Of a stretch of DNA of 64,000 nt, positions 56,734 to 64,000 are shown piece by piece. Origin of the DNA: Arachidicoccus sp. Lineage in GTDB: Bacteria; Bacteroidota; Bacteroidia; Chitinophagales; Chitinophagaceae. Each line of letters begins with the position of its first letter. Within the stretch, counting starts at the first letter, position 1. Both the position numbers and the translations under genes were made by a program. The DNA lies in assembly GCA_028283605.1 (NCBI GenBank), contig JAPWKH010000001.1, positions 22,888-86,887 of the forward strand, written 5' to 3'. Below the pieces are notes generated by a model. That model did no database searches and had not been told where the DNA came from. It was given only the letters and a program-made list of their open reading frames with translations.

Positions 56734-58317
56734 AATTCTGTTGAAAAAGTAGATCTCCTGCCTAGCCTGCGGCAAAATCAGGTCATCGGCCAGCGGGAGG
56801 ATTCGCAGCATGATGGGACAACTGTCGAACGGACAAGAGAGACTGTTTTACTCGTTCAACATTGAAGATCACATCCCAGCCAATCACCTCCTGCGCAGCA
56901 TTGATCGATGCCTCGATCTTAGCGATCTGCGCCATTATCTCGCCGATTTTTATAGCCCAATCGGGCGCCCATCGATTGATCCCGAACTGATGATTCGCCT
57001 GTTGGTGGTGGGCTACTGCTACGGCATTCGCTCCGAACGTCGGTTGTGCGAGGAGGCTCATTTGAACCTGGCGTATCGCTGGTTCTGTCGCTTGAGCCTC
57101 GAAGACGAAGTCCCCAATCACTCTACGTTTTCCAAGAACCGCCACGGTCGTTTTCGTGACAGCTCGCTGTTTCGCTGGCTATTCAACGAGGTGCTGCGTC
57201 GCTGCATGGACGCAGGGCTGGTCAAGGGCGAGGGGTTTGCTGTCGATGCCAGCATCATCAAGGCAGATGCCAGTCGGCAACGTGGCGTACCCGGCAACGA
57301 AGAGATTAACTGGCGCGATCCGTCGCTGAGTACTCGCGCCGTGCGTGAGTGCCTTGAAGCGCTGGATAAAGAAGCTTTGGCCGGAGCACTGCCCAAGCGC
57401 CTGTCATTGACTGATCCACTTTCTCGTTGGACCGCAGCGCCAGGAGGCCCAGCGTTTTTCGCCTACTCGACGAACTATCTGATTGATGTCGAGCATGGCG
57501 TGATCATGGACGTGGAGCCGACGCCAGCGCATCGAACCGTCGAGGTCGAGAGTACCAAGACCATGATTGAGCGGGTCGAAGAACACTTCGATATCAAGCC
57601 GGATCGGCTCATCGGCGATACCGCTTATGGAACCGCACCGATGCTGGCCTGGATGGTGGACGAAAAAGACATCGAGCCACATGTGCCGGTATGGGACAAA
57701 ACCGAGCGTAAGAACGACAGCCTCTCGATCAGCGATTTTCAATGGAATGAAGATGTGCAGGAAAATCGTTGCCCCGCGGGGGAATGCCCTGCGTAGCGAG
57801 TGGCGGGCCTTCAAGAACCAGCGCTCACATGTCACGAAAGCCGACACCATCATCTTCCGATCCCGGCAAACCGACTGTGCTACATGCTCAATGAAAGAGC
57901 GCTGCTGCCCGAACACTTCATTTAGAAAAATCGCACGCAGCGTCCATGAAGCAGCCCGCGATGTAGCGCGGCGAATCGCCAAGACACCTCAATACGAGTG
58001 CTCTCGCCACGAACGTAAGAAGGTCGAAATGTTGTTCGCTCACCTCAAACGAATCCTGAAACTGGATCGGTTGCGACTACGAGGAATGACCGGTGCGAAC
58101 GACGAATTTACCTTGGCGGCTGCGGTACAGAATCTAAGAAGACTGGCAAAACTGACCTCACAAGGGCCGCCGGCCACGGGATAGGTACGCCCGGAAACAG
58201 CAAAAAACCTCAAATCAACCCACCGACCAAGCTGCAACGATCAACGCAGAACGAAAAAGCCACGCAACGTGGTGGATAGGTTCTGAGGTGAGGGACAACC
58301 GACTTTTTCAACAGAAT
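56734..58317 (+). mobile_element. IS1182-family insertion sequence
   Basis: Terminal repeats ATTCTGTTGAAAAAGT (56,734-56,749) and its complement ACTTTTTCAACAGAAT (58,302-58,317) enclose one transposase gene, 1,584 bp in all. The flanks differ (CGGCCA left, CGACCC right). A further copy of the right end at 61,562-61,577 makes a larger unit possible. Confidence 0.85.
56810..58184 (+). CDS. IS1182-family transposase, frameshifted
   Basis: DDE transposase. NIEDHIPANHLLRSIDRCLD, FYSPIGRPSIDPELMIRLLV, GYCYGIRSERRLCEE, PNHSTFSKNRHGRF, EGFAVDASIIKADAS (catalytic Asp) and LIGDTAYGTAPMLAWM (second Asp). At a G5 run near 57,777 the frame breaks at CPAG. With four G it continues NALRSEWRAFKNQRSHVTKA and ends CSRHERKKVEMLFAHLKRIL (catalytic Glu) and LAAAVQNLRRL, giving about 458 aa. 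Starts at 56,810 or 56,813 (MMGQLSNGQERL). Error or recent mutation. Confidence 0.9.
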
Positions 58318-58443
58318 CGACCCAAAGCAGCCGCTCTAGAGAGCTGTTCAAATGCTAAATGATTCACGGGAAAGCATGAGAAATAACAGTAGACGCCTAG
58401 ATGGCAAAATTGTAGCTTTGACCCGGAAATTTATTCTACCTAC

Positions 58444-59526
58444 ATGGATGAAAAGCTAATGAAGAGGAAGCTACAGGTTTTCGTATCAAGTACTTTCACA
58501 GATCTCATAATCGAAAGACAATCCGCTGTGAGTGCGATTTTAAAAGCTGGACACATTCCAGCTGGTATGGAATTGTTTACATCTGGCGACAAGTCTCAAA
58601 TGGATACAATCAAGAAGTGGATAGACGAATCTGATGTGTACATGTTGATACTGGGCGGGCGTTACGGTTCAATAGAGCCCATTTCTGGCATTAGCTACAC
58701 TGAGCTAGAGTATGATTATGCCGTAGAACAAGGAAAGCCCCTTTTTGCCGTAGTCATTACAGAGTCGTCCCTTGAGTCAAAAGTAAAGCTAAGCGGTACT
58801 GCTTTTCTCGAAAAAGACAATCCGCAAGCGCTGAAGCTGTTTAGGGCTAAAGTATTAAGTAATATTTCGTCATTTTTTGATGATTCAAAAGACATTAGGT
58901 TGTCGGTACATGAAAGCCTTTCGGATTTTGCCTCCAGTAGGGAGTTAAAAGGTTGGGTTCAGGCTGACGAGATTGTTGACACAAAGCCTTTGTTTGAAGA
59001 AATAAAAAAACTTTCTGATGAAAATCAGAAGCTTAAAGAGACTTTGGCAGAGTTAGAGAAAAAAGCCAGATCTGGCCGCCCTAATCAAGCAGATGACTTC
59101 GAAGAAATAGCAAGTATATTGAAGACTATTGACATAAAGATTCCTGCCAAGATAAACAATGGCAAGGCAGCTAGTAATGATCTATTTGATATATTCGTTA
59201 ATAATCGGGATACTATAATAAATGGTGTAACAAATGCGGCCAAGGGAGGCGACGTAGAAGGGTTCTTTTACTTTAATGTGTGTCCAAAGCTACAGGTTCA
59301 TGGGCTTGTTGAAAATGAAAAGGTTGCGGGTGTTCAATACCGAAGATACGCAATTACCAAGGCGGGAGTCTCATTCTTAGCGGACTATGATCGGCAGTCG
59401 TTCAAGCTTAAGCAGGAACAGAAAAAGTCCGAGGTGGAGGACGCCGTATCGAGTGTATCGTCTTCGCAGCCAAAGACTGCCAGGAAAAAGAAAGTGGTCA
59501 CTCCGAATTCCAGTAGTCCCTCCTAA
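58444..59526 (+). CDS. DUF4062 domain protein, possible passenger or defence gene
   Basis: 360 aa. Residues 7-100 are DUF4062 (KLQVFVSSTFTDLIIERQSA, PAGMELFTSGDKSQMDTIKK, SDVYMLILGGRYGSI, SYTELEYDYAVEQGKPLFAV), a TIR/SEFIR-like fold often found at the N-terminus of NTPase defence proteins. Residues about 185-215 form a coiled coil. The C-terminal domain (FDIFVNNRDTIINGVTNAAK, QYRRYAITKAGVSFLADYD) looks winged-helix-like, and the tail is Ser/Lys-rich. No NTPase or nuclease motif is seen. The gene and its margins (about 58,370-59,605) are much more AT-rich than the surrounding DNA, so it was acquired separately. ATG 58,459 is an alternative start. Confidence 0.85.
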   Translation: MDEKLMKRKLQVFVSSTFTDLIIERQSAVSAILKAGHIPAGMELFTSGDKSQMDTIKKWIDESDVYMLILGGRYGSIEPISGISYTELEYDYAVEQGKPLFAVVITESSLESKVKLSGTAFLEKDNPQALKLFRAKVLSNISSFFDDSKDIRLSVHESLSDFASSRELKGWVQADEIVDTKPLFEEIKKLSDENQKLKETLAELEKKARSGRPNQADDFEEIASILKTIDIKIPAKINNGKAASNDLFDIFVNNRDTIINGVTNAAKGGDVEGFFYFNVCPKLQVHGLVENEKVAGVQYRRYAITKAGVSFLADYDRQSFKLKQEQKKSEVEDAVSSVSSSQPKTARKKKVVTPNSSSPS

Positions 59527-60103
59527 CGGAATAACTATTTTTTCGTAGGTGTTAACGTTTTTTAAGCCAATATGTCGAAGTATGGAAATGTTATTTGGTG
59601 TCATTTAAATGGGGGCCCTGCTTCGAGGTTGATAAGTGGACACATAAAGCTCTAGCAAGCCTGATCCTGAACGCAGGTCCCTCCGACACCGAGCTAGCGA
59701 ATGACCGCTTCTGGCCGTTTACTGCCCTTGGCGACAGGCAAAAAACGGCCAACAGCAGACTCTCACGTCGACATCCAGACGGGCTTTCCTCGTCAATCAG
59801 GCACCCCGGACAGGCTGCTGAACAACGGATAGCTTCCTTGGATCCGGCATCATGCAATAGTTTCTGGACAGCCGCCTCGGAATGCGGAGGATCATCACTT
59901 TTTAGGATTTACCCAAGCTTGACCTGCATTTCTTATGATCCGGCGCCACCGCTACCCAAGCTGCAAGAATAACGGTTGGCTGGCAAATGCGAAGGGGATG
60001 GGAGCATCCCACCACGCGATTACCGCTATTACGGTACTGAGCCTAAGAATTGAGCGACCACTAACGCTGGGACTTCGAGGGATTGCGCCCCGCCTTTGCC
60101 CTC
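59527..60103. other. Intergenic, GC-rich, with hairpin repeats; no gene supported
   Basis: ORFs here lack protein-like composition and oppose each other. It holds the inverted repeat at 59,712-59,751 and a hairpin GGGATG-GGAG-CATCCC (59,995-60,010). The composition change near 59,605 marks the right edge of the low-GC DUF4062 block. Confidence 0.5.
59712..59751. repeat. Pseudomonas-type intergenic inverted repeat
   Basis: TGGCCGTTT (59,712-59,720) and AAACGGCCA (59,743-59,751) pair perfectly around a 22-base spacer. Similar TGACCGCTTCTGGCCG sequences are, from memory, common intergenic repeats in pseudomonads. Confidence 0.55.
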
Positions 60104-61031
60104 TTAATGAATCTTCAGGCCCGTCTTTGCACGCGCTTCGAGGTAGGAACGCGACAATGGGATTCGCGCTATTTGGTTTCGCACGCACTTAGAGCCTTTG
60201 CACGATATCACCTCGTCCACAAACGGCGAGTACTCCAGCTGATTGCCCGAATCATCCCGCGCGGTGCGGTACTTGTAGCTTTGGCTTGAGACATAACCGA
60301 TCTGTACCAATAACCCATACCCTATGGTGCCCGGCTGGCCAGCCGCACCAAGCGTCAGTACGCCGCTGGCACCACCTTTCTGATCCGACCTGAAGTGATG
60401 ATCAAGGTTATAAACTGTATCACCCGTGTCGTTCATGTAGGAAACGGCTACTTGTTCCTTACTGTGGACACCAAGACCGGAGTTGGGTGACGGTAATACG
60501 TTGCTTGCGGGAGGAGTCGAAGACGACGGCGTGCTGATCGGCTCAAGCGCAGGCAAAGCAGTCAAGGTATGCGATTCAACAGCGGCGTCGACGCGCTCCA
60601 GGCCGCGCTCGACCTCCTCAGCCACTCCAATGTCCTTGCAGGTGTAGCTCTCACATTTGAACGTGGTGTTTTTTGCGAGTAGGTAATAGGTCTGCGCTGC
60701 CTGGTAATAACCCAAGCCCTCGGCTGAGCGCCCCAGATAGAAGTACTCATGATCGCTTGCAAAATTGAGTTCCGCCACTTCAATGGCTAGATCGCGCCAA
60801 GCCTGTTTTTGGTATAGCGCGGCCCATCGTGTACTTATCGAGCCTTTCGATCCGGAGCAACTAAGTCCTCAACGCAAGCGGATTTCGCCGTTCGTGAAAG
60901 CCCCAAAAACATCCGCAACCGGTTGCCCGTTTTAATCGCGAGCACTACCGGTGCTACACCCAGCCAGCACACCAGCGATAATCATTCCTGAGGCGAGCCC
61001 CCTCACGTAGGACCAAAGAGCGATCTTCATC
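60104..61031 (-). CDS. Hypothetical lipoprotein, two frameshifts in its N-terminal part
   Basis: From the ATG at 61,031 the minus strand reads MKIALWSYVRGLASGMIIAG then VLAGCSTGSAR, a lipoprotein signal with lipobox LAGC. A TAA follows; the +1 frame continues KTGNRLRMFLGLSRTAKSAC up to a second break near 60,840, after which the first frame resumes with STRWAALYQKQAWRDLAIEV and the long C-terminal part (YYQAAQTYYLLAKNTTFKCE). Two compensating indels restore about 305 aa. The C-terminal half has VSYMNDTGDTVYNLDHHFRS and GTIGYGLLVQIGYVSSQSYK. Family unknown; likely cell-envelope protein. Confidence 0.65.
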
Positions 61032-61107
61032 CTTGCACTCCTTGTGCATTAGCAATTGTGTGAATGGCAAATTTTATTTTTGCGAGATATGCCCAAATCG
61101 GAGCGTT

Positions 61108-61383
61108 CTATCGACTGTTCTGAGTGCCCCTGAACTTGGCGATGCCCTTCTTCGTAAAGTGACGCCCAATTAGCAACATGGCTTTCACGACCGTGCACCA
61201 CCAACTCCAAAGGAGCATCCCGACAAACTCGACCTTTGCTGGGGGGACCAGGGTGCTCAGGCTGACCGGTTTTCGTCGTTCGGGTTCGATGTCAGGAACC
61301 GGTGGGTCCTTTTGTTCCCACCGGTCGATGAGAGCTTGCCCGTATGCTATGGACTTTAAAGCTACGAACAACGCCGCTGGCAA
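61108..61383 (-). CDS. Possible small protein of unknown function
   Basis: 91 codons from a TTG, with KDPPVPDIEPERRKPVSLST and a hydrophobic stretch VEFVGMLLWSWWCTVVKAML. The composition is protein-like, but there is no ATG and the upstream reading is blocked by a stop, so it may be the 3' end of a broken gene or a shadow. No family recognised. Confidence 0.3.
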   Translation of the reverse strand: MPAALFVALKSIAYGQALIDRWEQKDPPVPDIEPERRKPVSLSTLVPPAKVEFVGMLLWSWWCTVVKAMLLIGRHFTKKGIAKFRGTQNSR

Positions 61384-61561
61384 CTCCTCCCGAAATACTC
61401 ACTCCATCGCTCCTTTCCATATCGCACGCATTCAGTTGGCCGAAAGCTGGACAGCGTTTTTTCCGCGCTTCAGTGCCTTAATTCAAGCCGTGGGAAAGAC
61501 TGATCATACCAAAAAGCCATCATGCAGGCATGGGGAGGCATAATGCTTTTCGTGAGTCGAC

Positions 61562-61577
61562 GACTTTTTCAACAGAA
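61562..61577. repeat. Solo right end of an IS1182-type element
   Basis: The 20-mer CGACTTTTTCAACAGAATCG at 58,300-58,319 recurs at 61,561-61,580. No transposase adjoins it. It is followed by CGGCCA, the same six bases that precede the left IS end at 56,734. Confidence 0.75.
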
Positions 61578-61612
61578 TCGGCCAATTGCTGCCCTCGGTG
61601 AGAAACCGCTAT

Positions 61613-61740
61613 AGATCGGTAGCTGCCTCAGGGCTATTTGCGCGAAGCGAGTATCGTTGAGTGGAGACCGTTTCGCGAAATTAGCGAAGGCGAAAGCATG
61701 CTGTTCTAGCCGGCTTCTTTCAACCGACGGATATCGGCCA
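61613..61740. repeat. ~130-bp tandem-type repeat unit, copy 2
   Basis: GATCGGTAGCTGCCTCAGGG, then ACCGTTTCGCGAAATTAGCG, GCATGCTGTTCTAGCC and CAACCGACGGATATCGGCCA. Matches 56,605-56,733 throughout, so both probably belonged to one tandem array before the transposon entered. Confidence 0.7.
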
Positions 61741-61917
61741 TAAGCGGCTGTTTATCCAGTCTGCCATGCTGCGAGTTCGCGGTAGCAACCGGCGGGTTAT
61801 TCTTTAAGAGTGTGAAATTAGGAGAGAATAGCTATCCCACCTTCCTGTTCTTTAATACGAACCACCAATTTTTTGCCGACTGAAAGCAACAAGCCAACAG
61901 CCACACCCGAACAAAAA

Positions 61918-62362
61918 TCATACATAAAACATTAAATAAATAGTTATACCGAACTCCACAATTAGAAGAGCAGCAAAGAATAGAAACAACGCCCCGGTCG
62001 TATAGCGCGTCTTAAAAGACCAATACCCCTCCCAGCCATAACATGCATAACCAAGCAATGTTTCAAGGCGACGCAGGTATTCTCCCATATTATTTATATG
62101 AATATAGAATAACCAAGAGACTTGCTGAAAATATCAGCACCGCCGGTGGCAAGCACGCAGCGAACTCAATCACCTTCAAATTTTTTCTGATAGTATTCGC
62201 GGCAGTATCGCCAGGAAAATTGGTAAGAACCCAAGCGTAAATCGCGACACCGCCAAACAAAGCGAATTTTATGAGCGCTTCAATACGATTCAGTAAAATA
62301 CTGATTTCTGATTTAATCTGCTTGAACTCTTCAATATGAAAATCCTTTGCGTCACTCGCCAT
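61918..62362 (-). CDS. Four-helix membrane protein, frameshifted
   Basis: MASDAKDFHIEEFKQIKSEI, a short coiled coil, then helix 1 (LIKFALFGGVAIYAWVLTNF) and helix 2 (EFAACLPPAVLIFSASLLVI). The frame stops after LYSYK, but the neighbouring frame continues at once as NNMGEYLRRLETLLGYACYG and two more hydrophobic stretches ending GALFLFFAALLIVEFGITIY with a stop at 61,918. One missing base near 62,093 explains it; full length about 147 aa. No family recognised. It lies 51 bases after the hydrolase fragment on the same strand and may be its partner. Confidence 0.65.
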
Positions 62363-62413
62363 GTGATACTCCCTGTATCCTAGATTAACAGGCCCGTAGC
62401 TACTATCCAGTAG

Positions 62414-63150
62414 CTAATCGGATGGTGTACCACCGTTCGAGAGGGCGTCATCTCTCACTGTCGAAAATGAATTTTGTTGGATCTTTAGCCTCTGGCGGCG
62501 CTCCTCCCAACGCTCCTTCCTAAGAGCAAGATTCTTCCCTTCAACAAAGTCAATATACTTCGTCAAAAAATCGACAAACTCTTTTTTGAATATCTCATTA
62601 TGTCCATCAATTATTTTGTCTTTTACGTACACGACGGCGACGGGGCTGTTGTCAATGTTAAACTTCGGAAGTCTGCTTAGGCTGACGTTGGAAAATGACA
62701 AATTATTTGTGAAATCAAATTGCGAGATCTTTGGACCATCACTGTAGTCCTTATTAGATAAAGAGTCCGGCACGCCGGGCGTCAATTTCATTTCATGGGT
62801 CTGCTGGGCTGCGAACTCCCCTAGTGCCTGTCCATATAGTCCATCTTGATACTTTCTGAAAGGAGGCCGAAATGGCCGAGTTAGCCCACGTGCGATAGGG
62901 AAGAAAGACTTTCTTGCCCAGTCATTTTCTGCGGAAAAAACGACCAGCTGTGGTGCCTGCTTGTAGGAAAATCGTATCTGGCGATACAGGCTGTCAATTT
63001 TTGCATACTGATAAGCCTCAAGCGCAGGATTTATAAGTATATTAATATCACCAAAACTGTCAATCGGTACCCTTTGATCTACCCTCTGACTTTCGAGTTG
63101 CGACGGATCGGATAAACTATTAGCCAACTTAGGAGCGCGTTCAGTAAGAT
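62414..63150 (-). pseudogene. Alpha/beta-hydrolase-like protein, C-terminal part only
   Basis: From about 63,150 downward: LTERAPKLANSLSDPSQLES, then NILINPALEAYQYAKIDSLY, QLVVFSAENDWARKSFFPIA, RGLTRPFRPPFRKYQDGLYG and the C-terminal VVYVKDKIIDGHNEIFKKEF. VFSAEND and DGHN look like the acid and His regions of esterase/lipase-type hydrolases. The N-terminal part with the nucleophile is missing: at 63,150 the sequence turns into cigR on the other strand, and the residues upstream in this frame (Cys-rich, LCCPDFPVCHCLGCVLC) are antisense of cigR, not protein. Confidence 0.65.
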
Positions 63151-63151
63151 G

Positions 63152-63531
63152 ATCCTGGCAACGGAAATGGTCAAGGCAAAGGACACAGCCAAGGCAATGG
63201 CAAACAGGGAAATCAGGGCAACAAAGGCAAAAATACCGGTAATGATGGTTGGGGCCAAGGCCCAAGCGTCAATCGAGGGAGTGTTCTGCGGATCGTGGGT
63301 GGAGCAAGAGATTACTGGGCGCCCGGCCCTGCTCTGCCTCCAGGTATTCAGAAGAACCTCGCTAGAGGCAAACCTCTTCCACCGGGCATTGCGAAAAAGC
63401 TGGACGGTCGATTACTCGGCCAACTGCCTCGCTACGATGGATACGAGTGGCAGCAGGCTGGCACTGACTTGATCCTGGTTGCATTGGCAACCGGCCTGAT
63501 CTACGAGGTGTTGAACGGTGCTTTCGACTGA
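63152..63531 (+). pseudogene. CigR-family (RcnB-like) protein lacking its N-terminus
   Basis: In frame from 63,152: a Gly/Asn/Gln/Lys-rich linker (DDPGNGNGQGKGHSQGNGKQ), then GSVLRIVGGARDYWAPGPAL and PPGIQKNLARGKPLPPGIAK, ending LILVALATGLIYEVLNGAFD. This is the C-terminal domain of the anti-virulence regulator CigR family, normally periplasmic with a signal peptide. The signal peptide and start are missing; a TAA precedes the linker immediately. Cut at the same point as the opposing hydrolase. Confidence 0.75.
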
Positions 63532-63659
63532 CAACGGCCGTTAAGAATATCCAGTGCGAGCCGTCAAAGACGCCGAATATCTCAAGCTTACGGTGTTCCC
63601 TGCCCTCCCTCCTCCTGCTTTGGTTCGCTTCCATACTCATCGTAATCAGGAGGGGTGAG

Positions 63660-63681
63660 GCCCCGCCCCCGGGGCTTTTTT
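63660..63681 (+). terminator. Rho-independent terminator downstream of cigR
   Basis: GCCCCG (63,660-63,665) and CGGGGC (63,670-63,675) pair around CCCC, followed by TTTTTT. Confidence 0.8.
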
Positions 63682-63739
63682 CAAGAGGTTTTCGGATAGG
63701 CATCACATCAGGTCGTCCCGGCTCAATGGGATCGGTCGT

Positions 63740-63910
63740 ATGCTCACACCGACAAGCAGCCCCTCGATCGAGGACATCCACGCTGAGGCGCAGCAGAGCT
63801 TCAGTGGCGAGCTCATTTTGGCCAGGGACCTCAGGCGTTATCGCCTGGCACGTGACGGGCGGCTCACCTGGCTCCCCGACTCTGTAAGGACAATACCCAA
63901 TGAGCTTTAG
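63740..63910 (+). CDS. Possible small protein
   Basis: 56 codons, ATG to TAG: begins MLTPTSSPSIEDIHAEAQQS and continues FSGELILARDLRRYRLARDG then RLTWLPDSVRTIPNEL. The charged, helical composition is protein-like and follows a terminator. I cannot name a family. No strong ribosome-binding site is evident. Confidence 0.4.
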   Translation: MLTPTSSPSIEDIHAEAQQSFSGELILARDLRRYRLARDGRLTWLPDSVRTIPNEL

Positions 63911-64000
63911 GCGGCAGCGGCGGCGATCGAACAATCACCGCCTCCCCGGCCTGTCAACGATTGCCTGCCCACACGCCCGGATGACGATCGTCCCAAGGAA

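Larger units (their letters stand above)
56734..61577. mobile_element. Putative 4.8-kb composite IS1182 unit carrying a DUF4062 gene
   Basis: The left IS end at 56,734 and a solo right-type end at 61,562-61,577 are flanked outside by the same six bases CGGCCA (56,728-56,733 and 61,578-61,583). Joining the flanks gives GATATCGGCCAATTGCTGCC, which places the two ~130-bp repeat units in tandem. This fits insertion of the whole segment as one piece. The inner right end at 58,317 has different flanking bases. Inferred from ends and flanks only. Confidence 0.5.
61384..61917. other. Intergenic, contains the solo IS1182 end and repeat copy 2
   Basis: Apart from the IS end (61,562-61,577) and the repeat unit (61,613-61,740) no gene or RNA is recognised. 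Confidence 0.5.
63532..64000. other. Region after cigR; terminator and one possible small gene
   Basis: Holds the terminator at 63,660-63,681 and a possible 56-aa ORF at 63,740-63,910. The rest shows nothing recognisable. The 190-aa minus-strand ORF across it is antisense of cigR for much of its length. Confidence 0.4.

Noticed and set aside
63149..63472. 107-aa plus-strand ORF beginning MILATEMVKAK
   Set aside because: Out-of-frame reading of the cigR linker, whose correct frame gives the Gly/Asn-rich linker and the conserved CigR domain.
63362..63934. 190-aa minus-strand ORF over cigR
   Set aside because: The C-terminal half is antisense of cigR; no recognisable domain.

Overview
Two unrelated genomes meet in this window. 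Bases 1 to about 55,850 are AT-rich and come from a member of the Bacteroidota, probably Chitinophagaceae. The signs are tandem PafA-type phosphatases, a bifunctional HisB, RicT/PSP1, DUF4199 and DUF3108 proteins, an SSS symporter, a PIG-L deacetylase and TAnnTTTG -7 promoter elements. From about 55,850 to the end the DNA is GC-rich with Pseudomonas-type genes: a TetR regulator, a DCC-family thiol oxidoreductase, an IS1182-family transposase, a lipoprotein and a CigR-family protein. The switch falls inside valS on one side and inside a tetR gene on the other. The last 1.7 kb before it is full of indels in essential genes, so I read it as a false join at a poor contig end rather than a transfer event.

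Layout of the Bacteroidota part: IS3 remnant and tRNA-Arg (1-988); pepT and hisB (-); two tandem pafA-like phosphatases (+); AI-2E-family exporter and FAD oxidoreductase (+); DUF3108 protein and flippase-like protein (-); etfB-etfA (-); arfB (-). An accessory zone (14.3-21.5 kb) holds a methyltransferase, a uvrA scrap, decayed genes, a LytS/LytTR two-component pair, a fatty-acid desaturase and an IS256 element. Core genes follow: uvrB, ssb, holB, ricT, rlmN, two pseudouridine synthases, pheS, frr, a BlaI/BlaR1-like pair, amtB, fmt, a secreted nuclease, a dihydroorotase-like protein, a glycosyltransferase, an aminotransferase, aspartate kinase, a Na+/solute symporter, a PIG-L deacetylase, der and the 3' part of valS.

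The most unusual signal is a 115-bp repeat present four times in one orientation (14,757; 15,985; 23,645; 24,595). It folds into four consecutive hairpins inside a short closing stem, and several differences between copies keep base pairing through G-U wobbles. Each pair of copies brackets a single intact gene in the same orientation, which looks cassette-like. Other dispersed repeats lie at 9,404, 11,400/49,880 and 11,625/30,929.

In the Pseudomonas part, an IS1182-type element has one left end (56,734) and two right ends (58,317 and 61,577). The outer pair is flanked by the same six bases (CGGCCA), and the flanks rejoin into what looks like a tandem repeat. This suggests a 4.8-kb unit carrying a low-GC DUF4062 gene as passenger. 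A second scar, between a hydrolase fragment and cigR, lies near 63,150.

Single-base frameshifts, several of them clearly in homopolymer runs, break hisB, an FAD oxidoreductase, frr, the M56 peptidase, fmt, der, valS, the IS1182 transposase and others. Most are best explained as uncorrected sequencing errors, so those genes are annotated at their reconstructed extents.
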